Shown here in pieces: positions 36,697-44,684 of a stretch of DNA of 64,000 nucleotides. The DNA is taken from NCBI GenBank assembly GCA_963799245.1, contig CAWCWN010000003.1, positions 2,604,001 to 2,668,000 of the forward strand, written 5' to 3'. Every line of letters begins with the position of its first letter. Within the stretch, counting starts at the first letter, position 1. Source of the stretch: CAWCWN01 sp963799245. GTDB lineage: Bacteria; Chloroflexota; Ktedonobacteria; Ktedonobacterales; Ktedonobacteraceae. Position numbers and translations under genes: made by a program. Under the pieces are notes generated by a model. The model was not told the DNA's origin and made no database searches. It worked only from the letters and a program-made list of their open reading frames with translations.

Positions 36697-37427
36697 TGAA
36701 AGTCAAAGGCAAACGTATTCTTGTGGTTGATGACGAACCACCCATTCAACGTATGCTGCGTCGCAACCTTGCGGTGAGTGGATACGACGTGCTGGTGGCG
36801 GAGAGCGGAAGCCAGGCGGTGGATATGGCCCGCCTGCATCAACCCGACCTTGTGTTGCTTGATCTCTGCCTGCCGGGTGGGCTAAATGGCCTTGATGTGT
36901 GCAAGCAGCTGCGCAAGTGGACGCAGACGCCGATCATCGTGCTGTCTGCAATCACCGAGGAGAAACAAAAGGTCGCGGCACTGGACCTGGGCGCCGATGA
37001 TTACCTGACAAAACCTTTCAGCAATGATGAGTTGCAGGCGAGGGTGAGGGCATGTTTGCGGCGGGCAAGCGCCGCAGAAGGAGGCGCGGGCGACGCCCAG
37101 GCGCAGCCCGATATTTTACAGAGCGATGATGGATACCTGTGCATGAATGTGCTGAAGCGACAGGTACGCGCCGGCCAGCAAGAGGTGCGCCTGACGCCGA
37201 CGGAGTTTGAATTACTGCGCCAGTTGATGGTGTATGCCGGCAAGGTGCTGACGCATCGCTCATTGCTGCGTGCCGTCTGGGGCCCGGAGTATGGCGAGGA
37301 GGCCGACTACCTGCGGGTCTACATACGCCAGCTGCGCCTGAAGGTTGAGGTTGAGCCATCGCGCCCACGCTATATACTGACCGAGCCTGGCATAGGCTAC
37401 GTCTTTCGCGGGTCTCCAGAGGTGTAA
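36696..37427 (+). CDS. OmpR/KdpE-type response regulator
   Basis: 243 residues; its ATG overlaps the last base of the kinase stop (TAATG), so it is translationally coupled. The receiver domain (6-120) has the acidic pair DDE, phospho-Asp in LVLLDLCLP and Lys in YLTKPFS. A winged-helix DNA-binding domain (about 145-240) carries VRLTPTEFELLRQLM, HRSLLRAVWG and YIRQLRLKVE, closest to KdpE-like regulators. No kdp genes are near, so the targets are unknown. All receiver residues are intact, in contrast to the adjacent kinase. Confidence 0.95.
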   Translation: MKVKGKRILVVDDEPPIQRMLRRNLAVSGYDVLVAESGSQAVDMARLHQPDLVLLDLCLPGGLNGLDVCKQLRKWTQTPIIVLSAITEEKQKVAALDLGADDYLTKPFSNDELQARVRACLRRASAAEGGAGDAQAQPDILQSDDGYLCMNVLKRQVRAGQQEVRLTPTEFELLRQLMVYAGKVLTHRSLLRAVWGPEYGEEADYLRVYIRQLRLKVEVEPSRPRYILTEPGIGYVFRGSPEV

Positions 37428-37485
37428 AATACTTAATAAAATCTTTATGTATTTACCTGTTTTCTTTATACTGGCCTAACCCTTT

Positions 37486-37505
37486 TTGACGTACACTGGT
37501 ATATA
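37486..37505 (+). promoter_or_regulatory. Extended -10-like promoter element of the chemosensory operon
   Basis: ACACTGGTATAT at 37493-37504 gives TGG-TATATA, an extended -10; TTGACG at 37486 is too close to act as its -35. The 293-bp spacer 37428-37720 holds nothing else convincing. The related string ACACTGGCAT recurs at 39631. Confidence 0.4.
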
Positions 37506-37720
37506 GGGGTCAATTATGTATGCTTGAAGGGCAATGTGGAGGAGGATATCAACGGCGAGCCATTGATCCGAGGCCGTTTTGAGGCACACACATCTGGGGG
37601 ATGGGAGAACATCGAGCTATGCAGGTTAAGAGATGAACGGACGAACGGACGGCTGGACATGTGCTTCACGCCTAATTTAACTAACGCGTATGCTTGCCTG
37701 GGAAAGGACTGACAAGAACA

Positions 37721-39118
37721 ATGGAGCAGCAAGATCGCATCATGGATGGTGATTTACAAACGCTAGGTCTCCAATCCATCTTAAAAATGCTTGCGCTGAG
37801 TGGGAAAACGGGCACGTTATTTGTGCATTCAGGCCCGGAAACCCTTTCTATCAGCCTGCGTAAAGGGCAGATTGTGGCGTTGCGGGAGGAAGGCATCTAC
37901 CAGCCCGATCTGCTCGTCATGCTCTGTCTCATCAATCGACTTGACCCTCAGCGCGCGCAAGCTTTACGCGGATATTCAGGCGGCAACCCTCAGGTGGCCC
38001 TGGCCATGATGGTGGAGCACAACCTGATGACCCCTGGTGAGATGCAGAAGCGGCTGGAATTCGCGATCACCCAGTCGATCAGTCACGCCTTGCGCTGGGT
38101 TGATGGGCGCTTTGCTTTCCACCGCCAACTTGTTCCCATGGAGAACAGGATGCAGCCTCTTGATATTGACTCAATGCTGCTGGAGGCGTTACGCCAGGCG
38201 GATGAGTGGGAGGAGATGGGCGATGTGCACCTGACGCGCACCTCGGTCGCGCGCTGGTTGCCCGAGGTGAATAATGACGTACGCAGCCTTGGCTTAAGTC
38301 AGGAGTATATCGAAGTTCTCTGTCTTTCGAACGGAGAGCTGCCCCTGCAGGCGATAGCCCTGGCCTTGATGACCCCGGAAGCGCGCATCGCGCGCATCAT
38401 GACCCGCCTGCTTGAACTACGCCTGATAGAAGTGGTCGACACGGCCCTGGAAACCCAGCTGCAGCAAGACCTCTCGGACTTGATCATACGCTGCCAGACG
38501 CTCTTAGCACGCCAGCGTCAGTCTTCCAACCCTGAGCAGCACCTGCTCTCGCTTGTGAATGTGCTCGCCGAATGCATCAACGGGCTGCTTATCCATCATG
38601 GCACATACGCCAGGAGCCTGCGTGGGCGCGGTCAGGTTCCTTACGGCGAGGTTGTGCGTTACTTAGAGCGCCGTTTCTTACGCCACTTACATCTCCTGTC
38701 GCAGCAGCAGTACCCCATCCTGGAGACGGTAGAATTTAGCAATGGCAGGCTTGATTGTACAAGCGTCCTGACCCTGGACAAACTGGTGAAGGGGGAGCAG
38801 CTCGAGGAATTCTACTGGGAGGCGGTGCTCGGCCTGGCGGCGTTTTTGCGTATGATCTTTGCCGATTTGCTGCGTGATGAGGTGGGGAACTCGCATACGG
38901 GCCGCAATTTACATATTGCCTGGAAGGCCTTTCTCACGGAAATCGACCAGGAGATCCAGCAATACCAGGTGTATCGAGCCTATCGCAATACGCAGTTACA
39001 TAACGGGCGCACCACGTCACAGCCCGCTCCTGTAGGGTTTATGCAAAATTGGAATAATACGCCTGGGAGAGAAGGGAATGCCGCCAGGTCAACTGAATCA
39101 CAAAGGAGATTGATCTAA
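37721..39118 (+). CDS. DUF4388 (PatA-like) signalling protein
   Basis: 465 residues; ATG 37721 is preferred over the in-frame frame extension, with ATG 37742 an alternative. The DUF4388 domain covers about 8-150 (QTLGLQSILKMLALSGKTGT, LRKGQIVALREEG, ALRWVDGRFAFHRQ). A winged-helix-like segment follows (LCLSNGELPLQAIALALM), then a long helical C-terminus. The TAA is immediately followed, in the same frame, by the ATG of a receiver-domain gene. DUF4388 plus REC is the composition of cyanobacterial PatA/PixG, so here the PatA architecture is split into two adjacent genes. It opens a Pix/Chp-like operon; the role is presumably output or scaffold in that pathway. Confidence 0.82.
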   Translation: MEQQDRIMDGDLQTLGLQSILKMLALSGKTGTLFVHSGPETLSISLRKGQIVALREEGIYQPDLLVMLCLINRLDPQRAQALRGYSGGNPQVALAMMVEHNLMTPGEMQKRLEFAITQSISHALRWVDGRFAFHRQLVPMENRMQPLDIDSMLLEALRQADEWEEMGDVHLTRTSVARWLPEVNNDVRSLGLSQEYIEVLCLSNGELPLQAIALALMTPEARIARIMTRLLELRLIEVVDTALETQLQQDLSDLIIRCQTLLARQRQSSNPEQHLLSLVNVLAECINGLLIHHGTYARSLRGRGQVPYGEVVRYLERRFLRHLHLLSQQQYPILETVEFSNGRLDCTSVLTLDKLVKGEQLEEFYWEAVLGLAAFLRMIFADLLRDEVGNSHTGRNLHIAWKAFLTEIDQEIQQYQVYRAYRNTQLHNGRTTSQPAPVGFMQNWNNTPGREGNAARSTESQRRLI

Positions 39119-39550
39119 ATGACTCAACCGACGGTATTAGTTGTAGATGACAGCCCAACAGTGCGTAAAATCGTTCAGATGACGCTGCAGCGGGAGCACA
39201 TCAGGGTGATTACCGCGAGCGATGGTTTGAGCGCGCTCACCTCGGTAGCCGATGAAATGCCGGCCGTAATTCTCTTAGATATCCAGCTGCCGCGTATGGA
39301 TGGGTACCATATTTGCCAGATAATTCGGAAAAACTTGCAGTTTCGTCAAATACCTATTATTATGCTCAGTGGGAAGGATGGTTTGTTCGACAAGATGCGT
39401 GGTCGGCTGGCCGGGTCAACTGAATATCTGACGAAACCCTTTGACTCGGCGGAACTGGTCCAGACGGTAAAGAAACATCTTGTGAACTGGCAGGAGCGAA
39501 TGCCACCTCAGCACGAAGGTATGCGAATTCGTCTGCGCCGCCGCGGCTAA
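39119..39550 (+). CDS. CheY/PilG-like single-domain response regulator
   Basis: 143 residues; AAAGGAG lies 9-10 bases before ATG 39119. The receiver has DDSPTVRKIVQMTL, phospho-Asp in VILLDIQLPRMDGY, the Ser/Thr position in IIMLSGKDG and Lys in YLTKPFD. A basic tail (RIRLRRRG) extends the C-terminus. It begins directly after the stop of the DUF4388 gene, in the same frame, so the pair equals a split PatA-type protein. Likely phosphorylated by the CheA homologue at 43044-47528. Confidence 0.95.
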   Translation: MTQPTVLVVDDSPTVRKIVQMTLQREHIRVITASDGLSALTSVADEMPAVILLDIQLPRMDGYHICQIIRKNLQFRQIPIIMLSGKDGLFDKMRGRLAGSTEYLTKPFDSAELVQTVKKHLVNWQERMPPQHEGMRIRLRRRG

Positions 39551-39630
39551 GGTAACTTTTATACCTATGAGCTGACATTTCGATCATCAGGTATAAATAT
39601 ACCGGTGAAGTATAGCCTTTTTTTCCCATT

Positions 39631-39643
39631 ACACTGGCATATT
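39631..39643 (+). promoter_or_regulatory. Candidate internal promoter (ACACTGGCATATT)
   Basis: TGGCATATT fits an extended -10 and repeats the ACACTGG(T/C)AT string found at 27305 and 37493. It lies 26 bp before the second response regulator, after a 118-bp gap in the operon. Confidence 0.35.
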
Positions 39644-39668
39644 TGGCTGTCTGGAAAGGTATAATCAG

Positions 39669-40034
39669 ATGTTGGGTCAGAAGATACTCGTTGTAGACGA
39701 TAGTTGGACAGAGTTAGCTATGATTGTGACGCCGTTGCGCAACAGCGGTTTTGATGTGGTTACTGCTGTCGACGGTGACGAAGCTGTTGAAAAAGTATTT
39801 CGCGAACACCCGCAGTGTATTGTCCTGGATGTGGTGTTACCAAAGCAAAATGGCTTCCAATTATGCCGCAAGTTAAAAAGTTTAGATGCAAGCAAACATA
39901 TTCCTATAATTTTATTGACCAGTAAAAATACAGCGGTAGATAGAGCCTGGGGTATGAGGCAGGGCGCAGATATGTACATGACGAAACCGTTTAATACTGA
40001 CGAGCTGGTAGCTAGCGTGCGCAGCCTTGTTTAA
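39669..40034 (+). CDS. CheY/PilH-like single-domain response regulator
   Basis: 121 residues. Receiver motifs: DDSWTELAMIVTPLRNSG, phospho-Asp in CIVLDVVLPKQNGF, IILLTSKN and Lys in YMTKPFN. It corresponds in position to PixH/PilH, the second receiver of the Pix and Pil-Chp systems, which often acts as phosphate sink or antagonist of the first. Confidence 0.95.
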   Translation: MLGQKILVVDDSWTELAMIVTPLRNSGFDVVTAVDGDEAVEKVFREHPQCIVLDVVLPKQNGFQLCRKLKSLDASKHIPIILLTSKNTAVDRAWGMRQGADMYMTKPFNTDELVASVRSLV

Positions 40035-40151
40035 GTCGGTCAGTCAGGCAAAGGGCACCTTTGAGGTTTCTACGCATGGTCGATAGAGTTATGGAGAGAG
40101 TTAAGTAGGTAATTCAGGGCGCGAGAGGCGAGTCGCCCGGGGAGTGATTTT

Positions 40152-40826
40152 GTGGCTAGCGATGATCTAACAGCGCGGCAGCGCGAAATAATGGTAGCAC
40201 AGGCTGTAACGGCTGCCCAGCGCTCGGGAGCACAATCTGGCAATCGCCTGGGATCGCGTGAGAACCAGGCAGATATGCGCGCCGCCGCGGTCTCTGCAAT
40301 GCAGTCGCAACTTGCACAATTTACTCAACAGCGCGCTGATAGCCCTCTTACAGGTGCGCAGGTCAACGCTATTATTGGCGCGCAATACCTGGTCTTTTCC
40401 CTGCTTGAGGTTGATTGTGCCATCAAGGCAGAACATATTCAGGGTGTGGAGCGCCTGATAGATGTTACTCCTGTGCCCAACGTTGCACCGTGGGTGAGAG
40501 GAGTTATTAATTTACGCGGCTCTATCGCGTCGGTCGTCGATCTGCGAACGTTCCTGGAGATGGAACCGCTTCCCTATAATCCTCGCACTCGCTTATTGTC
40601 GGTGCAATATAACGAGATGGTGATCTGCCTGGTAGTTGATGGCGTCAGTGAGATGACGCTCATTCCTGCATCCGCTATCAGCAGCGTCGATGCGCGTCAG
40701 ACCGCCATTCCACATTGGGCCCTTTCCTATGCTGCGGGAAGCGCCCGGCTCGAAGGGCGTACGATTGTGTTGTTAGATGCGGTGCATCTACTTTTCTCCG
40801 ACAAGATGCAGCGTTATGAGGCCTAG
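40152..40826 (+). CDS. CheW-like adaptor (PilI/PixI position)
   Basis: 224 residues from GTG 40152, with GGGGAGTGA upstream. The first ~70 residues are Gln/Ala-rich and probably disordered. The CheW fold then spans about 75-220: QYLVFSLLEVDCAIKAEHIQGV, PWVRGVINLRGSIASVVDLR and ICLVVDGVSEM. CheW links receptors to CheA. Located between the response regulators and the receptor, as in pixGHIJL/pilGHIJ. Confidence 0.94.
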   Translation: MASDDLTARQREIMVAQAVTAAQRSGAQSGNRLGSRENQADMRAAAVSAMQSQLAQFTQQRADSPLTGAQVNAIIGAQYLVFSLLEVDCAIKAEHIQGVERLIDVTPVPNVAPWVRGVINLRGSIASVVDLRTFLEMEPLPYNPRTRLLSVQYNEMVICLVVDGVSEMTLIPASAISSVDARQTAIPHWALSYAAGSARLEGRTIVLLDAVHLLFSDKMQRYEA

Positions 40827-40886
40827 CATAGAAGTTTCTGCTTTACAAGTGATAGATGTATTTTTTACACACAGGAGGCCCGGCGG

Positions 40887-42977
40887 ATGAATCCTGACCG
40901 TAACAGTGGCGGAATGTCTGTGAACACCCTGATGTTAATAGGAGGACTGATCGTCCCAGCAGGTGTCACACTCATTCTCTTTGCCATTCTAGGAGTGATC
41001 GGTACTCAGCAATTGCAAAGTGCAGGCGGCAATGCAAGTACTCTGGACATTGTTATTGTTTTCTTCGCGATCGTCGTACTTATCGCGGTGATCGTCGCCA
41101 ATTATTACGTGCAGCGCGGGATCAAAAATCGTGTAAACGGACTTGTTGATGTTTGTCGTTATTTTGCCAACGGAGATCGCACTGTACGCGCGAAGGTGAG
41201 CGGCGATGATGAGTTTGCCATGCTTGCCGCATCAATGAACGCTCTGCTGGATAATCCGGCCATTGGCCAGGGCGCCGCCGGCCAGTCCTTTGCCGTCGGT
41301 GGCAACGACGCCGCTGCGCTGCAGGCACAGATCGAAAAGCTGCTGCAAGAGGTGAGCGCCGTCGGTGACGGCGATCTGCGCGTGCAGGCTGAAGTGACTC
41401 CTGATACACTCGGCGTCCTTGCCGACTCTTTTAACTATATGATCGAAGAGCTGGCAAAAGTCGTGGGACGCGTCCAGACGACCGCCGTGCAGGTGACAAA
41501 CGCTACCCGCCGCATTCTTGATCGCTCGGCCGAACTGGCCCAGGCCTCTGAGACGCAGGTCGCGCAGATCTCTCAGACCAGCGAAGCCGTGGAAGCGCTG
41601 GCCGTCTTCATTCAGAACGTTGCCCGCAACGCCCAGTTAAGCGCGGAAGTGGCGCAGGAAGCTCTGCGCAATGCCAGCAGCGGTCAGCAGTCTGTCCGTC
41701 AAACGATCGAAGGCATGCTGCTCATCCGTGAAAACGTCCAGGAGACTTCGAAGAAGATCAAGCGTCTGGGAGAGCGCTCCAACGAGATCGGTGAAATCGT
41801 GCGTATCATCGAGGATATCGCCGATCAGACAAACCTGCTGGCGCTGAACGCCGCCATTCAATCAGCGATGGCGGGTGAGCATGGTCGTGGCTTCGCGGTG
41901 GTGGCTGATGAGATCCGCCTGCTCGCGGAACGTTCGACCGAGTCGACCAAGCGTATCGCCACCCTGGTCAAGAGTATCCAGGGTGATACCTATGAGGCGG
42001 TGGTCGCTATGGAAGACAGCACGCAGGAGGTGGTCAAAGGATCGCAGTTGGCTGATGAGGCCGGGCGTTCGCTGAACTCCATCTACAGCGCGGTGGAGCG
42101 GCAGGCGCAGATGATCGAAAGCATCGCGCGCGCCGCCAACGATCAAACCTCGGTATCCGAAGCCGTGGCTGTGGCCATGAGCCAGATCTCGGAGATTACG
42201 CGCCAGACAAACATCGGTACCCAGGAGGCCGCCGGCAGTGTGAGCTACCTGGCTGAACTGTCGGATCAGCTGCGTGCCTCGGTCTCTACCTTCCGCCTGC
42301 CCGACCGCGGCGGTGACTTCGCGGGCATGACCTCGGTGAACGAGCTCTCCGCTGGCAACGAGAACTCGTTCTTCCAGCCTGCCCTGGGCCCGGGCGGCGA
42401 TGGCGAGTGGAATGCGAACTTCACGAACAACTTCCCACCTTTACCCGAAGCGGGTAGTTCCGGCTCGCTTGTGGCCCTGACCTCGCGGGCCGGCACGTAT
42501 AATTTTAATAGCCAGGACTTTGGCGCCCAGCAGGGCTTTGAAAGCCAGCAGAACTTTGGCGCCCAGCAGCAGTCCTTTGTGAACGGGAACCCGGCCGGCT
42601 TCAACCCGCAGCAGGCGTTTGGCAGCGCGAATGGTCAGGGCTTCGCGCCTCAACAAGATTTTTTCGGCGGGCAGCAGCAGCCCTTTACGCGCCAGCCTGG
42701 CTATGGCGATTTTGAGAATAGCCAGAACATTGGCGAGCAGCGGCAATTTGATGGTATGCCTGGCTTTGCCAATCAGGGCCAGGGGCAGGCGGCGTTTCCT
42801 TACCAGGGCCAGGTGCCGAATACGACGCCTGCGGGCCCGGTACAGCAACAACCTGGACAGAACAACCAGGCCTCTCGCCAGCGCTGGCAGCGGGGGCAGC
42901 AGCAGAATAATCAATCGCAGTTTGGTCAGGACCAGGCTCCATTTCCGAATAACGGCAATGGGCAATTTGGTCAATAG
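40887..42977 (+). CDS. Methyl-accepting chemotaxis protein (PilJ-like) with Q/N/F/G-rich tail
   Basis: 696 residues; ATG 40887 follows AGGAGG. Two membrane helices (about 14-40 and 52-74) are separated by only a dozen residues, so there is essentially no external sensor domain. HAMP-like segments follow (about 75-205), then a long coiled coil with the signalling hairpin near residues 314-350 (NAAIQSAMAGEHGRGFAVVA), closest to PilJ. From about residue 475 the protein becomes low complexity. From about 535 to 696 it is dominated by Gln, Asn, Phe and Gly (FGAQQGFESQQNFGAQQ, QQNNQSQFGQ), a prion-like composition. The CheR-tethering pentapeptide is absent. Input is probably intracellular, at the membrane or via partners. 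Confidence 0.93.
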   Translation: MNPDRNSGGMSVNTLMLIGGLIVPAGVTLILFAILGVIGTQQLQSAGGNASTLDIVIVFFAIVVLIAVIVANYYVQRGIKNRVNGLVDVCRYFANGDRTVRAKVSGDDEFAMLAASMNALLDNPAIGQGAAGQSFAVGGNDAAALQAQIEKLLQEVSAVGDGDLRVQAEVTPDTLGVLADSFNYMIEELAKVVGRVQTTAVQVTNATRRILDRSAELAQASETQVAQISQTSEAVEALAVFIQNVARNAQLSAEVAQEALRNASSGQQSVRQTIEGMLLIRENVQETSKKIKRLGERSNEIGEIVRIIEDIADQTNLLALNAAIQSAMAGEHGRGFAVVADEIRLLAERSTESTKRIATLVKSIQGDTYEAVVAMEDSTQEVVKGSQLADEAGRSLNSIYSAVERQAQMIESIARAANDQTSVSEAVAVAMSQISEITRQTNIGTQEAAGSVSYLAELSDQLRASVSTFRLPDRGGDFAGMTSVNELSAGNENSFFQPALGPGGDGEWNANFTNNFPPLPEAGSSGSLVALTSRAGTYNFNSQDFGAQQGFESQQNFGAQQQSFVNGNPAGFNPQQAFGSANGQGFAPQQDFFGGQQQPFTRQPGYGDFENSQNIGEQRQFDGMPGFANQGQGQAAFPYQGQVPNTTPAGPVQQQPGQNNQASRQRWQRGQQQNNQSQFGQDQAPFPNNGNGQFGQ

Positions 42978-43043
42978 CACAGCCAGTTACACGTTGATCT
43001 CCTGTGAGGCAACGTCTAACTAGAATGAGTGAGTACGCGCAGC

Positions 43044-44684
43044 ATGTCGAATTCATTTGATAAACTATCAGTCCTCGATTTGTTGATCGAAGAGGTGAAT
43101 AGTTATTTGCCGGAAATAGAGGCCAACCTTGAGCGTCTGGCACAACTACCCTCTGGTGGGTCACCAGTCGACATGGAGGCTGTAGAGGAGACCTACCGCC
43201 GTACTCATACTATTGGTGGTTCTGCTTCGATGATGGATTTCCCGGGGTTAGCCCACGTGGCACACGGTATGGAAGATATCCTGGGAGATGTAATGGAGGG
43301 TCTGGCCTCCCTCGATGTGCGTACCCTCGGGCTGCTCCAGCGCTCTTTTGCCAGGTTGAACCGCCTTGTGCAAGGTATTCGCGATGGCGTGGATGAGGAC
43401 GCAATTATTGCGGAAGACGATGCCGACTATGTGCAGTACCGCGCCCTTGTTGATAACGCCGGCCAGGCTGCGGCCAGCGGACACGGCGGCCAGGAGATCC
43501 CGGCTCCCATTGCCGGAGATATGCCCACGCCCGCCTCGCCCGCGCTGCCCTCAATTGATGAAGTACTGGCCTCCTTCAAAACTCCCATCTCGGCGCTGGG
43601 AGAGGAGATTGGCTGGCCTGAGGACCCGGCCACGCCCGAGACGAGCGCGCAAAGCGCAGATCAGCCCACTGCGCCGATCGAGGTCGGTGCGAGCGCGCTG
43701 GATATGCTGGTCGCTACAACGCGTTCCGGCCATGAGCAAAACGATGTGCCGCCTGCCGCGGCTCCGCAGCAGCAGGACCTGCCCCTGGAGCAGGAGAGTG
43801 TACAGGCAGGGGAGCCCGCGCAGCCCGCTGTGGCAGCGCAGGTCGGGTCGGCTGACAACGAACAGCAGGGTCAGCTTATAGCGGCTGAGACGCAGAGCGA
43901 TACGGTCGTCGCGGCGCCTTCGTTCGCCCACGCCTATGCTGAAATGCGTGGAGAGACGCAGTCACTTGCCCAGCAGACCTCCTCTCTCAGTGACATGCTC
44001 AGGCAACTGCGCGGCACTATAGCTATGGTGGAGGACCAGCGCAGTGAGTTCAAGGGCTTTCTGGATGGTTCCAGGGATGCCCTCGAGCGCATGGAGGATT
44101 GGGCCGGGCAGGTGATGGGGCTCAACCTGCGCAACAGCCCCGAACAGGTGCGGCGCTACCTGCCGCTATCCGTGATGTGGGCGTCAAATGCGAAGCTCAA
44201 GAAGGTCCTTGAAATGCTGAAACAGGTCACGAGTGGCGTTGAGGTGACGGATGAACAGTTTCGCACCATCCTGGCGCAAATGTTCTTTTCCCTGGAGTCC
44301 TGTGAGAAAGCCTTTCAGCAGGTCGAGGTGCAGACGCCTGCATATATACTCGCCCAGGAGGCCGGTTGGACGCCCTGGGAGGTGCCTGAGAACCGCAACC
44401 CGAACGAGCTGCGCGATCGTTTAATCTTCGAACGGCGCGGCGATCCCGCCGCCCTGCGCTCAGAGATCGAGGCCCAGGTGCGTGAAGAGCTGCGGCGTGA
44501 ATACGAGAACCGCGACCTGTCGCTCTCACTGGTCGCGCGTAACGAGCTGGAACAACAGATTCGCCGCGAAGTGCGCCAGGAGTTCGCGGCCAGGCGACAA
44601 TTACAGTCCAGCGTTACCGGCCTGGAGACAAGCGAGACACCCGCGGAGGTCGAGGAGCGCCTGCGCAGCGAAATAGAGATTTAA
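43044..44684 (+). CDS. CheA-like hybrid kinase, N-terminal Hpt part (before an in-frame TAA)
   Basis: 546 residues from ATG 43044; GTG 43029 is an alternative and neither has a strong ribosome site. An Hpt domain occupies about 8-115, with phospho-accepting His 55 in YRRTHTIGGSASMM. Then come an acidic/Ala/Pro-rich linker (about 130-300), a helical region, and a charged coiled coil rich in Arg/Glu (REELRREYENRDLSL, EQQIRREVRQEFAARR). It ends EERLRSEIEI-TAA. The next frame begins immediately with VRQEF in the same register, repeating the coiled-coil motif, so one codon change interrupts a single ~1,494-codon kinase. If really terminated, this half is a free Hpt protein. Confidence 0.85.
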   Translation: MSNSFDKLSVLDLLIEEVNSYLPEIEANLERLAQLPSGGSPVDMEAVEETYRRTHTIGGSASMMDFPGLAHVAHGMEDILGDVMEGLASLDVRTLGLLQRSFARLNRLVQGIRDGVDEDAIIAEDDADYVQYRALVDNAGQAAASGHGGQEIPAPIAGDMPTPASPALPSIDEVLASFKTPISALGEEIGWPEDPATPETSAQSADQPTAPIEVGASALDMLVATTRSGHEQNDVPPAAAPQQQDLPLEQESVQAGEPAQPAVAAQVGSADNEQQGQLIAAETQSDTVVAAPSFAHAYAEMRGETQSLAQQTSSLSDMLRQLRGTIAMVEDQRSEFKGFLDGSRDALERMEDWAGQVMGLNLRNSPEQVRRYLPLSVMWASNAKLKKVLEMLKQVTSGVEVTDEQFRTILAQMFFSLESCEKAFQQVEVQTPAYILAQEAGWTPWEVPENRNPNELRDRLIFERRGDPAALRSEIEAQVREELRREYENRDLSLSLVARNELEQQIRREVRQEFAARRQLQSSVTGLETSETPAEVEERLRSEIEI

